Below are positions 48,345-58,013 of a stretch of 64,000 nt of DNA, piece by piece. Each line of letters begins with the position of its first letter. Within the stretch, counting starts at the first letter, position 1. The translations under genes were made by a program, and so were the position numbers. This DNA is from Oceaniferula marina. GTDB lineage: Bacteria; Verrucomicrobiota; Verrucomicrobiia; Verrucomicrobiales; Akkermansiaceae. The notes under the pieces are model-generated. The model was not told the origin of the DNA. It worked only from the letters and a program-made list of their open reading frames with translations, and made no database searches. The DNA lies in assembly GCF_013391475.1 (NCBI RefSeq), contig NZ_JACBAZ010000002.1, forward strand, positions 186,001 through 250,000, read 5' to 3'.

Positions 48345-50804
48345 TTAATCCTTTGGATCGGTTGAAAACTTGAGCCCTTCGACCTCAGTGAAACCTTTGC
48401 CGTCCAGCTGGATCGGGAGAAAGCTGACCGTCCAAGGTTCGAAAAGGTCGGTCGCTTTAAACATCACTTTGTTCCAACCTTTTTTCAGGGTGAGCGTCTG
48501 AGGCTGGCGGTAGATGTAGCTTTCCTCGGTCACGGGAGCTCGGTAGCGGCCAGGTTTCTCCCACTTCGGAGGTTTGACTTCCTTGTCGTTGATCCATACC
48601 CGGCTGCCTTCACAAGCCCAGTGCCCTTGTTCGGGGTTGCGGCCTTGTGGCCAAGCGAGGTATTTTCGGCTGAAGTTGATCCAGGCTTTTACTTTCATCG
48701 CTTTCGGGCTGTAGACATGGGTGAGTGCGTAGCCGGTGTGAGCGACTCCTTTGCCTCCTTCCGAGAAGAGGTCTGCCATGTTGACGGTGCCTCCCCATGT
48801 TTGTTGCCATTCCATGGTCTCGCCATTGACCGTGTAGGACTCATTGATTTCTTTTTCTGGACCAAAGACGGCATTGGCATCTCCGTTGTTAGCGAAGGGA
48901 CCAATCACTTTCCATTGGATCTGGGCATTTTGGACATAGGGGAAATGTTCGGGGCGGAAGGGTTTGAAAAACTTCTCGCGGTGAACGATCAGGCGCTGCT
49001 CAAACTCGGTGAAGGCTTGGTGACGTCCGCCATTGATCGGGGTGTTTCCGTCATAAGCGAATTCTTTGTGCCCGGTCGGCCAGTCATTTGGGTTGCCCTG
49101 CCAGATACGCTCACCAAAGGCGACGATAGACGAATAGACGGGGGCTATGCGCATTTCTACGTCTTCGTTGACCACCGGTTCATCTGGCCAGTAGCAAAGG
49201 ATACCGCCGAGGCTTTGGTCGTTTCCCTTTGCGACATCACAGTATTGAGTAAAAAAGTAGGCGCGTGCCTGCGTGATCGGATCATCGACGTTGACATAGC
49301 CACGGGAGTCGATGATTGGGTTTTGATCTCGGGGAGCATTCCAAAGCTGATGAATCGTTTCTCCATCGTAGGGGTGAAGGCCATGATGCCAGCTGAGCGT
49401 CTTTTTACCTTTGGCTCGAATGTATTTAGTCATCTCAGCGACGAAGGTGGGACGCGTCAGTCTCACTTCGTCCGTGCCGAGGTGGAACATCGGGGCATCA
49501 AAAATCTCGATCCACTCGTCAATGAGTTCTTTCAGGACGCGAACGCCGTCGTCGGATTGCATGCCAAAGCCGAAGACCTTGTTGAAGTAAGCGCTGTGAC
49601 CAGGCATGTCCAGTTCAGGAAGAACCATCATTTCACGTTCTTTACAGTAGGCAACGAGGTCTTTGAGCTCTGCTGCGGTGTAGTATTTCCCTTGCCAACG
49701 CGACATGGCTTCTGGGGAGTTGAGTTTCGGATACTTTTTACTTTCCACACGATAACCTTCGTTTTCGGTGGGGTGAAAATGGAAGACGTTGAGTTTGTAG
49801 AGGACCATCATGTCGATCTGTTTCTTCAGCTCGTCGATGGAGATGAAGTTACGTCCCACATCGTGCATGAAACCGCGGATCTTGAAGGCGGGGTAGTCGA
49901 CAATGGAGCAGAACGGCACGGCTACCTTGCCATGCTTCACGCTGGCGAGTTGTCTGAGTGTTTGCACTCCGTAGAAAAGGCCCGCTGAGTCATTGGCAAC
50001 GATGCTGATTCCTTTGGGGGAAACGTTCAGGTGGTAGGCTTCCTTGCTTGAGCTTTCTTTGACCGTGCCAATTTTCAGGCTGACATTGGCAAATTTTCCG
50101 GTTTTGATAGAAATGCGATGCGCTTTGCCATAGCGCTTCAGAGCGTTGATAGCATTTTGGGCCTGCTCCTCTGTGGCGCTTGTGACGGTGAGCTGCCGGC
50201 TACTGAAAACTCCTTCTCCCCACCGGGCGTTGACCGGGTAAGGAATGAGGGCTGCTTTTGCTTTGGCGAGCTCTTCTTTGGGAGTGATCCACTGCCATTC
50301 GCCATAGAGTGAGACGGCCGGAGCCTCTCCTGTATAGAGAATTTTGGCATCACACCAGTTGGCGTGGTCGCTCCCGATGGTATTGCCGCCATCGGTGACG
50401 ATGAGTTCCATCAGCTCAGCCCCTTTGAGCTCGAGGTCCACTTGTTTGCCAGTGTCTCCTTTTTTCAGGATGCCGCTTTCCCAAGCTACTTTGCCATCGA
50501 GTTTGATTTGAAATTCTACCTGACCTGTAGATCCGTCATCCACCCCGACAACAGCCTGAAAACGGCTGGCTGTTTGGTGGAGTCGGATTTTGCCATAGAA
50601 CTCAGCATGTGTTCCGAGCCCCCTTTCGTAAACTTTACCATCAACACTGAGAGGTTTGCCGTTGATGTTTTTGTTTTTCTGCGTCTTGCCCCAACCGGAG
50701 TGAAAGCCACTTAGCTTTAAAGTATCGAGGTGTTTGGTCTGCTCTGCACTTTGGCCATGAAGCAGCATGATGAGGCCGAAGAGTGTGGATAAAATGGTTT
50801 TCAT
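48345..50804 (-). CDS. GH20 beta-N-acetylhexosaminidase with N-terminal NPCBM domain (819 aa)
   Basis: The signal peptide is followed by an NPCBM-type domain at about 25-160 (KVYERGLGTHAEFYGKIRL, GSDHANWCDAKILY). A GH20 N-terminal alpha/beta domain covers about 185-300, and the GH20 barrel from about 305 (FKIRGFMHDVGRNFISIDEL, LPELDMPGHSAYF). The catalytic Asp-Glu pair is in FHLGTDEVRL (Asp445/Glu446). The usual HLTDDQG sequence after the third strand is HPTENEGYR here. A C-terminal beta domain (IQWKVIGPFANNGDANAVFG, WNKVMFKATDLFEPW) completes the protein. GH20 enzymes remove terminal beta-GlcNAc/GalNAc by substrate-assisted catalysis. Placement between sulfatases suggests action on a sulfated amino-sugar glycan. 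Confidence 0.9.
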   Translation of the reverse strand: MKTILSTLFGLIMLLHGQSAEQTKHLDTLKLSGFHSGWGKTQKNKNINGKPLSVDGKVYERGLGTHAEFYGKIRLHQTASRFQAVVGVDDGSTGQVEFQIKLDGKVAWESGILKKGDTGKQVDLELKGAELMELIVTDGGNTIGSDHANWCDAKILYTGEAPAVSLYGEWQWITPKEELAKAKAALIPYPVNARWGEGVFSSRQLTVTSATEEQAQNAINALKRYGKAHRISIKTGKFANVSLKIGTVKESSSKEAYHLNVSPKGISIVANDSAGLFYGVQTLRQLASVKHGKVAVPFCSIVDYPAFKIRGFMHDVGRNFISIDELKKQIDMMVLYKLNVFHFHPTENEGYRVESKKYPKLNSPEAMSRWQGKYYTAAELKDLVAYCKEREMMVLPELDMPGHSAYFNKVFGFGMQSDDGVRVLKELIDEWIEIFDAPMFHLGTDEVRLTRPTFVAEMTKYIRAKGKKTLSWHHGLHPYDGETIHQLWNAPRDQNPIIDSRGYVNVDDPITQARAYFFTQYCDVAKGNDQSLGGILCYWPDEPVVNEDVEMRIAPVYSSIVAFGERIWQGNPNDWPTGHKEFAYDGNTPINGGRHQAFTEFEQRLIVHREKFFKPFRPEHFPYVQNAQIQWKVIGPFANNGDANAVFGPEKEINESYTVNGETMEWQQTWGGTVNMADLFSEGGKGVAHTGYALTHVYSPKAMKVKAWINFSRKYLAWPQGRNPEQGHWACEGSRVWINDKEVKPPKWEKPGRYRAPVTEESYIYRQPQTLTLKKGWNKVMFKATDLFEPWTVSFLPIQLDGKGFTEVEGLKFSTDPKD

Positions 50805-50890
50805 AGATCGTGTGTGTTTTTTGAGGGCGACTCACCGGATTTAAGATACGCACGTTAGAACATGCGGACGCCGGAAGCGGGAGCGGAGTG

Positions 50891-52270
50891 TTAGCTCTTG
50901 CTGAGAGGATCATCTTTGAGCGCTTTCATGCGAGAGTCCATGCGGGCCTGTAGCTTGCTGATCACCTTTGCGTGTTTCTTCTCATTGATAAGGTTGATCG
51001 TCTCACCGGGATCGTTTTTGAGGTCGTAGAGTTCATCTTTGTTCTCTACTTTGTAGTGACGAATGAGTTTCCAATCCTTGGTGCGGATCATGCGCATGGA
51101 GTGTTTTGCATCGTTGATCATCTGATACTGACCAAAGACTTCGGTGCGCCATTGAGCTGGTTTCTCGCCTTTGAGCAATGGGGTAAAGTCATAGCCGTGG
51201 TGTGGTGTTGCTGATTGGAGTCCTAGCATACCAGTGATCGATGGAAGCATGTCGATGTTGGCGGTCATGGCATCGACTCTGGTGCCTGGTTTGACGACTC
51301 CAGGCCAGCGAATCATAAGCGGCACGCTAATGGAAGTTTCGAACATGTTCGGTCGGCAGCCTTTCTTGTCTGTGGTGATCCAGTAGCCGTTTCCTTTGAA
51401 CCGGAGTCCGTGGTGACCAATGTTGTAGCCGTGGTCACTGGTGAAGATGACGATGGTTTTTTCTTCCAGACCCTGTTCCTTGAGAGTCTCAAGAATACGT
51501 CCCAGGTTACGGTCCACAGCGCTCACCGCAGTGAGGTAGTTTCGCATAAGCTTGGCGGTGTTTTTATTGAGGTTCGGGTAGTCAGAGATGGCTGGCTTGA
51601 GGTCTTTTGTCTTCGCTTCATCAATGCTTGGCATTGGGCCATAAGGCGCGTGTGGCTCACGGTAGTGGACTAGGAGGGAAAAGGGCCTGGACTTGTTCTC
51701 TTTGATGAAATCAATGGCGATGTCCGTGCAGATATTGACCGAGTCTCCCGTGATCGGTTCGGTTTTATTTTGGTTGTCAGTGAAGATCGTTTTCTTAGGG
51801 TGCCAGCCACCAGCTGGGTTGCCCTTGAAGTAAGTGAACCCGTTGTTTTTAGGGAGTGAGGCTTCACGGCTACCTAGATGCCATTTACCGATGAGACCTG
51901 TGGTGTAGCCGTTTTGACGGAGGATTTCTGGCCAAGAGGTGAATTTATTACTGATTCCGTTTTTCTGTGATTGGCCACCTGTAAGCCAATCTGTGACGCC
52001 TAGTTCCGTGGAATGGCGTCCGGTCAAAAACGTGGCTCGGCTCGGGGAGCATACTGGGGAATTGACAAACGCGTTGGTGAAGATCGCTCCATCTTTGGCT
52101 AAGCTATCCATGTGGGGTGTCTGGATGTCGGATTGACCATAGCAGCCAACAGACCATTGAGATTGGTCGTCAGTCACCACGGTGATGACATTCCATTTTT
52201 TCTGAGAAGCCTGCGCAGAAGCGAGTAGTAAGAAGGTGAAGAGTATCGTTTTCATCGAGTTGTGATTCAT
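50891..52270 (-). CDS. Secreted S1-family sulfatase (459 aa)
   Basis: Two ATG starts are possible (52270 and 52255); the second begins exactly at the signal peptide MKTILFTFLLLASAQA. The core starts WNVITVVTDDQSQWSVGCYG, has CSPSRATFLTG (Cys74 from 52270), GLIGKWHLGSREASLPKNNG, VHYREPHAPYGP, VIFTSDHGYNIGHHGLRFKG and RTKDWKLIRHYKVENKDELY. The SDHG form and TDDQSQWS opening place it in a different S1 subfamily from the DTSVPF group. It lies about 85 bp ahead of the GH20 gene in the direction of transcription, so the two may act in sequence on sulfated hexosamine. Confidence 0.9.
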   Translation of the reverse strand: MNHNSMKTILFTFLLLASAQASQKKWNVITVVTDDQSQWSVGCYGQSDIQTPHMDSLAKDGAIFTNAFVNSPVCSPSRATFLTGRHSTELGVTDWLTGGQSQKNGISNKFTSWPEILRQNGYTTGLIGKWHLGSREASLPKNNGFTYFKGNPAGGWHPKKTIFTDNQNKTEPITGDSVNICTDIAIDFIKENKSRPFSLLVHYREPHAPYGPMPSIDEAKTKDLKPAISDYPNLNKNTAKLMRNYLTAVSAVDRNLGRILETLKEQGLEEKTIVIFTSDHGYNIGHHGLRFKGNGYWITTDKKGCRPNMFETSISVPLMIRWPGVVKPGTRVDAMTANIDMLPSITGMLGLQSATPHHGYDFTPLLKGEKPAQWRTEVFGQYQMINDAKHSMRMIRTKDWKLIRHYKVENKDELYDLKNDPGETINLINEKKHAKVISKLQARMDSRMKALKDDPLSKS

Positions 52271-52451
52271 GGGAATATCTTGGTGGCTTCAATCTGAATG
52301 GTTTGCAGTTGTTTTACAAATGTTTATTGCTCTGTGAAGCTTTGGCTTATGCCCACGTGGCATGGTGTGTGTGACCCTCCATTGATTTTTCTAACGATGT
52401 TGGACGAGAGAGTGTTGGGTGAACGAATGTCTATTGAATATTCTGAGCCAA

Positions 52452-52484
52452 GAAAAATCCCACCCAGCCGAAGCTGGATGGGAT
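52452..52484 (-). terminator. Intrinsic terminator after LamG PEP-CTERM gene
   Basis: A 12-bp stem with one mismatch (ATCCCA(C)CCAGC / GCTGG(A)TGGGAT, tetraloop CGAA) is followed by a T-rich run on the minus strand. It lies about 35 bp after the stop of the PEP-CTERM gene 52521-53300. Confidence 0.85.
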
Positions 52485-52520
52485 CAAATCAATACAAATG
52501 ATGAATGAAGGCGGATTTAT

Positions 52521-53300
52521 TTATCTGCGCCTACGAAGTATCAGTGAAAGTCCTGCGAGGCTGAGGAGTGCGGACGAAGAGGGCTCAGGGATAGTATTGA
52601 GCTGCGGGCCTTCAGCGAGCAAGGTATCGAGGGATATGCTGGCATCATCGTAGATTTTTACATTGGCCATATCCATGCGCAAGAAGGAGTCATCCCCACG
52701 ATTCACCCCTAAACGAAATTGTTGAAGTCCGCCCGGAGTGGTGTCTATATCCTCGGCCACTTTAACAGCACTGCCGACGCCTTCTTCGGTGATCCAGAGT
52801 TCGGTGGCGGTACCTGTTTTTCTTACGATGAAATTATACCATTTGTCTGCTGTGAGATTGCTGGTCGCATAGGTAACCCCTGAGACGCTTGAATTCGAGA
52901 CAACACGGATATTTCCTCCTGAGGAATCCAGTTGCCAAGAGAAGTCAGTGCCCGCCCCTCCCGTATTGTTGGAGAAAATCCCCTGATAGTTTCCTTGGGT
53001 CCAATCATCGGTTCGCACCCACAAGGAGACGGTAAAATTACTCGCTCCTCCCGGCCCTGCGGCCTCGAGGTGAGCCTCGTTTGTCCCGTCGTTGCCGGGG
53101 AAGGTGGCAAAGCCTTCGGCATCCAGGCCGACGTTGGCTGTGCCGTTGGTGGTTTCTGTGAGGTCATAGGTCCCTTGTTCGTCATCCAGTAGGTTACCAT
53201 CGGCAAAGTCGTAATGGGCAATCAAGGCTGCTTGGGAAGGCAGGAAAAGGGCCGTCGACAGTGTGGCGATCAGGGTGTTTTTGGAGAAGGGGAATGTCAT
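52521..53300 (-). CDS. LamG-domain PEP-CTERM protein (259 aa)
   Basis: A signal peptide (LIATLSTALFLPSQA) precedes a LamG/concanavalin-type domain at about 25-230: LIAHYDFADGNLLDDEQGTY, FTVSLWVRTDDWTQGNYQGI, KWYNFIVRKTGTATELWITE and LRMDMANVKIYDDASISLDT. It ends IPEPSSSALLSLAGLSLILRRRR. It is the only PEP-CTERM protein here whose ectodomain is a LamG domain, the same class used by the FecR sensors. It has no sigma gene directly upstream; the giant esterase-sulfatase gene lies 66 bp before it. Carbohydrate binding at the surface is a reasonable inference. Confidence 0.88.
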   Translation of the reverse strand: MTFPFSKNTLIATLSTALFLPSQAALIAHYDFADGNLLDDEQGTYDLTETTNGTANVGLDAEGFATFPGNDGTNEAHLEAAGPGGASNFTVSLWVRTDDWTQGNYQGIFSNNTGGAGTDFSWQLDSSGGNIRVVSNSSVSGVTYATSNLTADKWYNFIVRKTGTATELWITEEGVGSAVKVAEDIDTTPGGLQQFRLGVNRGDDSFLRMDMANVKIYDDASISLDTLLAEGPQLNTIPEPSSSALLSLAGLSLILRRRR

Positions 53301-53366
53301 GGTGGATATAAGAATTTCAGATTGCTTTAAATCCTATCGGAAAGGATAAAGTGAAGGCAAGTACAA

Positions 53367-56300
53367 TTATTCAAGCTCGACACGGAAGAATATTTTTGAG
53401 CTGGAGGTGATTCCCAGATTGTAGGTGGTCATTGATCCAGGGGAGGCCGAAATCGCATTCGCTACTATGGTAGTCCAATCCTCGAGGTCAGTGCTGGAGC
53501 GGATAAGAAAGGAGTTGCCGGGTGAAGATGGCCACGTAATTTGTAGGGAGCCGTCGGGTAAATTGGCGGGGTGACAGAAAAAGAAGCTATTGGAATCGAG
53601 AGGGTCGGTGCCGATTTTGGCTTCCTCGCCATCGTTGATGTTGTCGCCATCGGTGTTGTCATTGTCCGGATCGGTTTCGCCGGGGTCAACGAGGCCATTA
53701 CGATTGGGGTCTTCGATGTTGTCGTCCAGTGAGTCGTTGTCGGAATCGACACCCGCAAGATCGGGCAGGATGACTGGATGAGTGTCGTTGGCAGCAGAAG
53801 GAAGTCCGAGTCCATCCAGGTCGGGGTCATAGGCTCTGAGAATTGGATAGGGGGCGCCGAGGCGCTGGAGTTCCTTGGCCATACCACGGGCCATGGTCAT
53901 GACGCGTTCGGGATGGGTGGCTGCTAGGTTGTTGGCCTCATGGATGTCGGTAGCGAGGTTGTAGAGCTCGTAGGTGCCGAGAGGGACATTGGTGGAGGTG
54001 ACGGGGGAACTGGTGGTGTAGTTGTAAATCAGCTTCCATGTTCCTTCGTGGTAGGTGGTGAAGAAGCTGCTGCGACTACTACATGGGGCGTGGGTGATGA
54101 GTTTTTGCGGGCGGTGGGTTCCTGCCACACTTTTGAGGTAAGGGCTGAGGTCGGTTCCATCGATCACCAATGGGGCGCCATCATCATCTGTGGTGGGTAG
54201 AGGGATTCCGCAGGTGGCAAGAATCGTTGGAAAAAGATCCTCCACGGAGACGATATCGTTTTCCCGGCTGGCTGCAGGGATGGTGAGTTTTTGTTGGTGG
54301 ATGTTGGTCCCATCTCGTTTTGCCCATGAGATGATCAGGGGGACGCGGATACCGCCTTCATAACGCATGCCTTTTTCTCCACGCAGCGGGTTCGTCATGG
54401 TGAGGGTAGGCGGGTTATTTGGGCCGCGTGGTTTGGAGTCGCTACCATTGTCTCCGAGGAAAATGACGAGGGTGTTTTCGGCGACCCCCAGTTCGTTGAG
54501 TTTAGTAAGCACATCACCGAGTGATTGGTCCATACCTTCGATCATGGTGGCGAAGTCGAGCACGTCACCGCTCAGGCCCGGGTAGTTGGCGGTGAAGCGT
54601 GGGTCGGGGGTGTGGGGGTCGTGCACGGCAAAGTGGGAAAGATAGGCAAAGAAGGGTTTGCCTTGATTGACGCTGTCTTCGATCCGCTCGTTGAGTTCAC
54701 GGGTGATCGCCTCTGTCACAAACACAGGCTCGTTGGCATGAGGGTGGCTGGTAGGGTAGGTGGTAGGATCAATATCGTTGTAGGTTTTGTTTTGATATTC
54801 GGCAATGAAGTGAGAGGGTGGGCCAGAGTTGGGTAGACCAAAGGCGGTGGAGTGGTTTGAGTAATTGCTTCCCTGCTGGCCGTTGGTGGAGGCAGAAATG
54901 TTGACTTGAAAGCCGTAGTAGTCGTCGGCGGGTGATGCTGGTGTGATGTAATTGCCGGCATTGGCATTGAATGCATTGCCGATGTGGCCCTTGCCGGAGA
55001 TGATGGTTCGGTAGCCGGCATCGCGCATGACCTCGGCCAGGGTTTTGTTGAATGCCTTGAGTCCGGGGTTCGGTGGAGCTTTGAGGTTGTGCAGGTTGCC
55101 GCCTCCACTGATGTATTGGATGGTGCCGTGACGCGCCGAGTTTTGACCGGTGAGGAAGGTGACCCGTGTCGGTGAACACACCTGGCAGGCATAGGCACGG
55201 GAGAACTTCATTCCTTGCGAGGCCAGGGTTTCCATGTTCGGAGTGCGGAAGTGCCGATTGTCAGTGGTGAAGGCTGCAAGCCCGACCGAAGTGGGGTCGA
55301 TGCGATCGATTTTATTTCCTGCGTCGTCATAGTTGAAATCCACCGAACAGTCCTCGGTTCCCATGTCATCGACAAGGACAACGAGAACATTCGGAACCGT
55401 CGGGTTCAAATAGATTGGGAGGTTTTCGACGATGCTACCATCGCTGTTGATTGCTGTTAAGCTATAGGTCGTGGCCTCATTGACGGTCACCGCGATTTGT
55501 TGGTCCGGGTCATTACTGACATCGATATTGCCCGGGTTGATGGTCAGAATATCGGCATCAGAGACGTTCCATGAGAGTGTGATCGTTTGGCCTGCGTCGA
55601 TCAGGGTGTCACTTGCGCTGAAAGCATTAATGGTAGGCAAGGTGACGGTTGTTGTCCTCCCACTCAAGGTGAGATCGTCAATCGTATGAGCCCGTTGAGC
55701 CAGCGTGTTGGATCGACCATCCGGGTTACTGAATTTCCATTGTATCGTGAGTGTTTTGTTGGAAATGTTTTGAAGTGCTTGCTCTGCTGAGAGATCGAGG
55801 AACACATCTTCTGAGTAAAACAGATCCGTTCCCGAAGTGTGCTGGGGTAAGTTTCCTGTCGTACTATAAATGTCGTTGATCCCATCATTGATGGATAATG
55901 TATACGTAGGGGTTAGGCTATTGCTGCCTTTTTCATTGAAACCGTGTTCGAAGCTCAGCGAATTAAAATCAAAAGATTTTCCGGAAGGAATCGTGAGGGT
56001 GAACGACATGGCTTGTGCCCCGCTCGTAGCTATATCGGAGTCGTTTCGGGCGGCTACGCCAGCTCTTGTTTCTGATCCGAGGGAGCCTGAAGTTCCTTCA
56101 TCTGGAGCATCGGGGAGCACCGTAATGTAGCCTGCACCTGCTGGGGCTGTGAGTGTAAAGTCGCTGACCACGAGCCCTGTGTCATTGCTGGTTGCGACTT
56201 CAGGAGAGGTAGGGTCTTCGAAATCCCATGACACCGATGACTCATTGGATCCTGCCGCAAAATCGGCACCAAGCTGAAGTTGCCCTGCGGTATCATAGTG

Positions 56301-57977
56301 AACGGTATCTGATTTGAGGCTATAGCTATCCGTGGAAATCATCCGGCAGGAGGGGATCGCGTTAGGCGACCCAGAATCCATATCGGCGGAGGCTTGCTGG
56401 GAACGGATCAAGTTGCGGTAAGCAAAGCGAGGGGCACTTGGGCTGTAGGGCAATACCTGACCAAAGACCATCGGCAAATCCGTGGGGTTAGCTAAACCCA
56501 AATCCTCAGCCAAGCGATCACGAAGACGTTTGAGGTTAGCGGCATTTCGTCCCGCAGAAAGTTCCATTTTACTGTCCTGCTCACCCTGCATCCAAAGAAA
56601 TTTTCTAATCACCGGGGTGTAGCCTGTGGCTGTGATGTCAGCGATCCCTGCTTGAAAAATGGGTAACAACTTGTTTTTATACAAGGTTCCTTGATTGGGA
56701 TCGGTTGAGCTTATTCCTGGATAAAAAGTGAGCCGACCAGGGCCAGGCGGATCACCCTTCCAGGTATTGGTATGATCATCATAACTACTGCCGCTCCATG
56801 CTGAGTCGAGAGGCATACCTGAAGAGGCATACTTGATAATATAACTCTTGCGCTTGGGGTTTGAGACGGCATGGGCGAAGGCGAGTTCGGGACCGAACTG
56901 GCCCGCAGAGGCCGTTACGGTAGTGCCCGGGATGAAAGGCTCGAAGCTGCTGCCATTCCAGTAATAAACGTTGGCGGGAGCGGTGAGTTGCTGGGGTGTC
57001 AGCTCGCTGATCTTGCCAAGCCCTTGCATGTTGGACTGGCCACCAAACAGATAGACGTCCACGTCCTGTCGCATGGTTACGGTGGCCGAAGCTGTGGCGG
57101 GCAGGGCTCCATTGAGGGCAGTGAGTGTGTAGGTAGTCGTATCTTCAGGTGAGAGAACCAACGAACCGGAAGCCGCGACTGAGCCGATTCCCTGGTCGAT
57201 TGAAACAGAGGTGGACCCGGTCACATTCCATGAAAGGGTGATGGTTTCTCCTGAATCAAAAAGGGCGGGGGTGGCTGTGAACGATGAAACGACGGGTGGG
57301 GGAGTCCCAATGTAGCCGTCCAGGGTAATCCCATCGAAGGAGGCATAAGAGCCGCCGTCACTGCCGGTCTGATAGATTTCCAGAGTGTAGGCGCCGGCAC
57401 CAAGTGTCGTTCCCGACAGGTCAAATCCGACGCTGTGGTATGCGGGGTTGCTGCCATAGTTTTCTGTCGAGCTAGCAGTGACGGGGGCACCCAAGGTGCC
57501 TCCGCTGAGCTTGTAAACAAGATCGGAAGAAAAAGATTGATCGCCGCCTGCTCCGTTGGCGTGTCCGGATAGCACGGTCAAGGTCGTGGGATGGCAAGTA
57601 TCATTGAGGGTGAAAGTGAAGCTGAAACCGCGGTTCCTGGGGGTCGTTCCCGCGTTGTGGTTTTCATTGATAAAAACCGTGTTGGCGTTGGCCATGACGG
57701 CGGTGCCATTGCTTAGCTGGGCGAAACCTCCATCTGCGGCGACACCGCCGTTGCTGTTGATTTTGGTGAGATTCGAAATCGAGGTAACGATCGCATTATT
57801 TGTCCAATCTGTAATTGTTAGGGATGTGGAGCCGCTTGAGTTATCAGCATTGCCAGTGAGCACTGTGGCTCCTGTGTTGGCCGTAAAATCAGAGCTGAAC
57901 AGAGTGGTCTGGGCTGCACCTTTCAGGCTGAGTGTCAGAAAAATAAGTAATGTGAAGAAGTGAGTTATTGATTTCAT
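53367..57977 (-). CDS. Giant SASA esterase-sulfatase fusion protein (1536 aa)
   Basis: The order after the signal peptide is: sandwich domain (about 20-245, ending YHSVGFDLSGTTLGAGAYTL); Ig-like linker (ITLSWNVTGSTSVSIDQGIG); SASA esterase (about 325-590: DVYLFGGQSNMQGLGKISEL, FLWMQGEQDSKMELSAGRNA, SDTVHYD); second sandwich domain (about 595-780, SFTLTIPSGKSFDFNSLSFE, YTLSINDGINDIYS); and a second Ig-like linker. The S1 sulfatase follows (about 870-1385: NVLVVLVDDMGTEDCSVDF, CSPTRVTFLTG, VIFLGDNGSD), then a thrombospondin-3-like repeat (NTDGDNINDGEEAKIGTDPL) and a C-terminal beta module (IRSSTDLEDWTTIV). It would remove both acetyl and sulfate groups. The second sandwich domain matches the product of the preceding gene (58014-58646). 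Esterase and sulfatase are separate neighbouring genes in the 37-43 kb locus. Confidence 0.9.
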   Translation of the reverse strand: MKSITHFFTLLIFLTLSLKGAAQTTLFSSDFTANTGATVLTGNADNSSGSTSLTITDWTNNAIVTSISNLTKINSNGGVAADGGFAQLSNGTAVMANANTVFINENHNAGTTPRNRGFSFTFTLNDTCHPTTLTVLSGHANGAGGDQSFSSDLVYKLSGGTLGAPVTASSTENYGSNPAYHSVGFDLSGTTLGAGAYTLEIYQTGSDGGSYASFDGITLDGYIGTPPPVVSSFTATPALFDSGETITLSWNVTGSTSVSIDQGIGSVAASGSLVLSPEDTTTYTLTALNGALPATASATVTMRQDVDVYLFGGQSNMQGLGKISELTPQQLTAPANVYYWNGSSFEPFIPGTTVTASAGQFGPELAFAHAVSNPKRKSYIIKYASSGMPLDSAWSGSSYDDHTNTWKGDPPGPGRLTFYPGISSTDPNQGTLYKNKLLPIFQAGIADITATGYTPVIRKFLWMQGEQDSKMELSAGRNAANLKRLRDRLAEDLGLANPTDLPMVFGQVLPYSPSAPRFAYRNLIRSQQASADMDSGSPNAIPSCRMISTDSYSLKSDTVHYDTAGQLQLGADFAAGSNESSVSWDFEDPTSPEVATSNDTGLVVSDFTLTAPAGAGYITVLPDAPDEGTSGSLGSETRAGVAARNDSDIATSGAQAMSFTLTIPSGKSFDFNSLSFEHGFNEKGSNSLTPTYTLSINDGINDIYSTTGNLPQHTSGTDLFYSEDVFLDLSAEQALQNISNKTLTIQWKFSNPDGRSNTLAQRAHTIDDLTLSGRTTTVTLPTINAFSASDTLIDAGQTITLSWNVSDADILTINPGNIDVSNDPDQQIAVTVNEATTYSLTAINSDGSIVENLPIYLNPTVPNVLVVLVDDMGTEDCSVDFNYDDAGNKIDRIDPTSVGLAAFTTDNRHFRTPNMETLASQGMKFSRAYACQVCSPTRVTFLTGQNSARHGTIQYISGGGNLHNLKAPPNPGLKAFNKTLAEVMRDAGYRTIISGKGHIGNAFNANAGNYITPASPADDYYGFQVNISASTNGQQGSNYSNHSTAFGLPNSGPPSHFIAEYQNKTYNDIDPTTYPTSHPHANEPVFVTEAITRELNERIEDSVNQGKPFFAYLSHFAVHDPHTPDPRFTANYPGLSGDVLDFATMIEGMDQSLGDVLTKLNELGVAENTLVIFLGDNGSDSKPRGPNNPPTLTMTNPLRGEKGMRYEGGIRVPLIISWAKRDGTNIHQQKLTIPAASRENDIVSVEDLFPTILATCGIPLPTTDDDGAPLVIDGTDLSPYLKSVAGTHRPQKLITHAPCSSRSSFFTTYHEGTWKLIYNYTTSSPVTSTNVPLGTYELYNLATDIHEANNLAATHPERVMTMARGMAKELQRLGAPYPILRAYDPDLDGLGLPSAANDTHPVILPDLAGVDSDNDSLDDNIEDPNRNGLVDPGETDPDNDNTDGDNINDGEEAKIGTDPLDSNSFFFCHPANLPDGSLQITWPSSPGNSFLIRSSTDLEDWTTIVANAISASPGSMTTYNLGITSSSKIFFRVELE

Positions 57978-58013
57978 AGGAAAATGAGGAAGTTGGAAAT
58001 GGCAGAGGGGCCT

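Noticed and set aside
48621-49988. Long plus-strand open frame (455 codons) antisense to the GH20 gene
   Set aside because: The minus strand encodes a full GH20 enzyme with catalytic motifs across the same bases; the antisense product is a codon-bias shadow with no known domain.
52845-52856. Sequence ATTATACCATTT resembling an end of the repeat elements
   Set aside because: It lies inside the LamG PEP-CTERM coding sequence, encodes part of a conserved LamG strand, and has no partner arm nearby.
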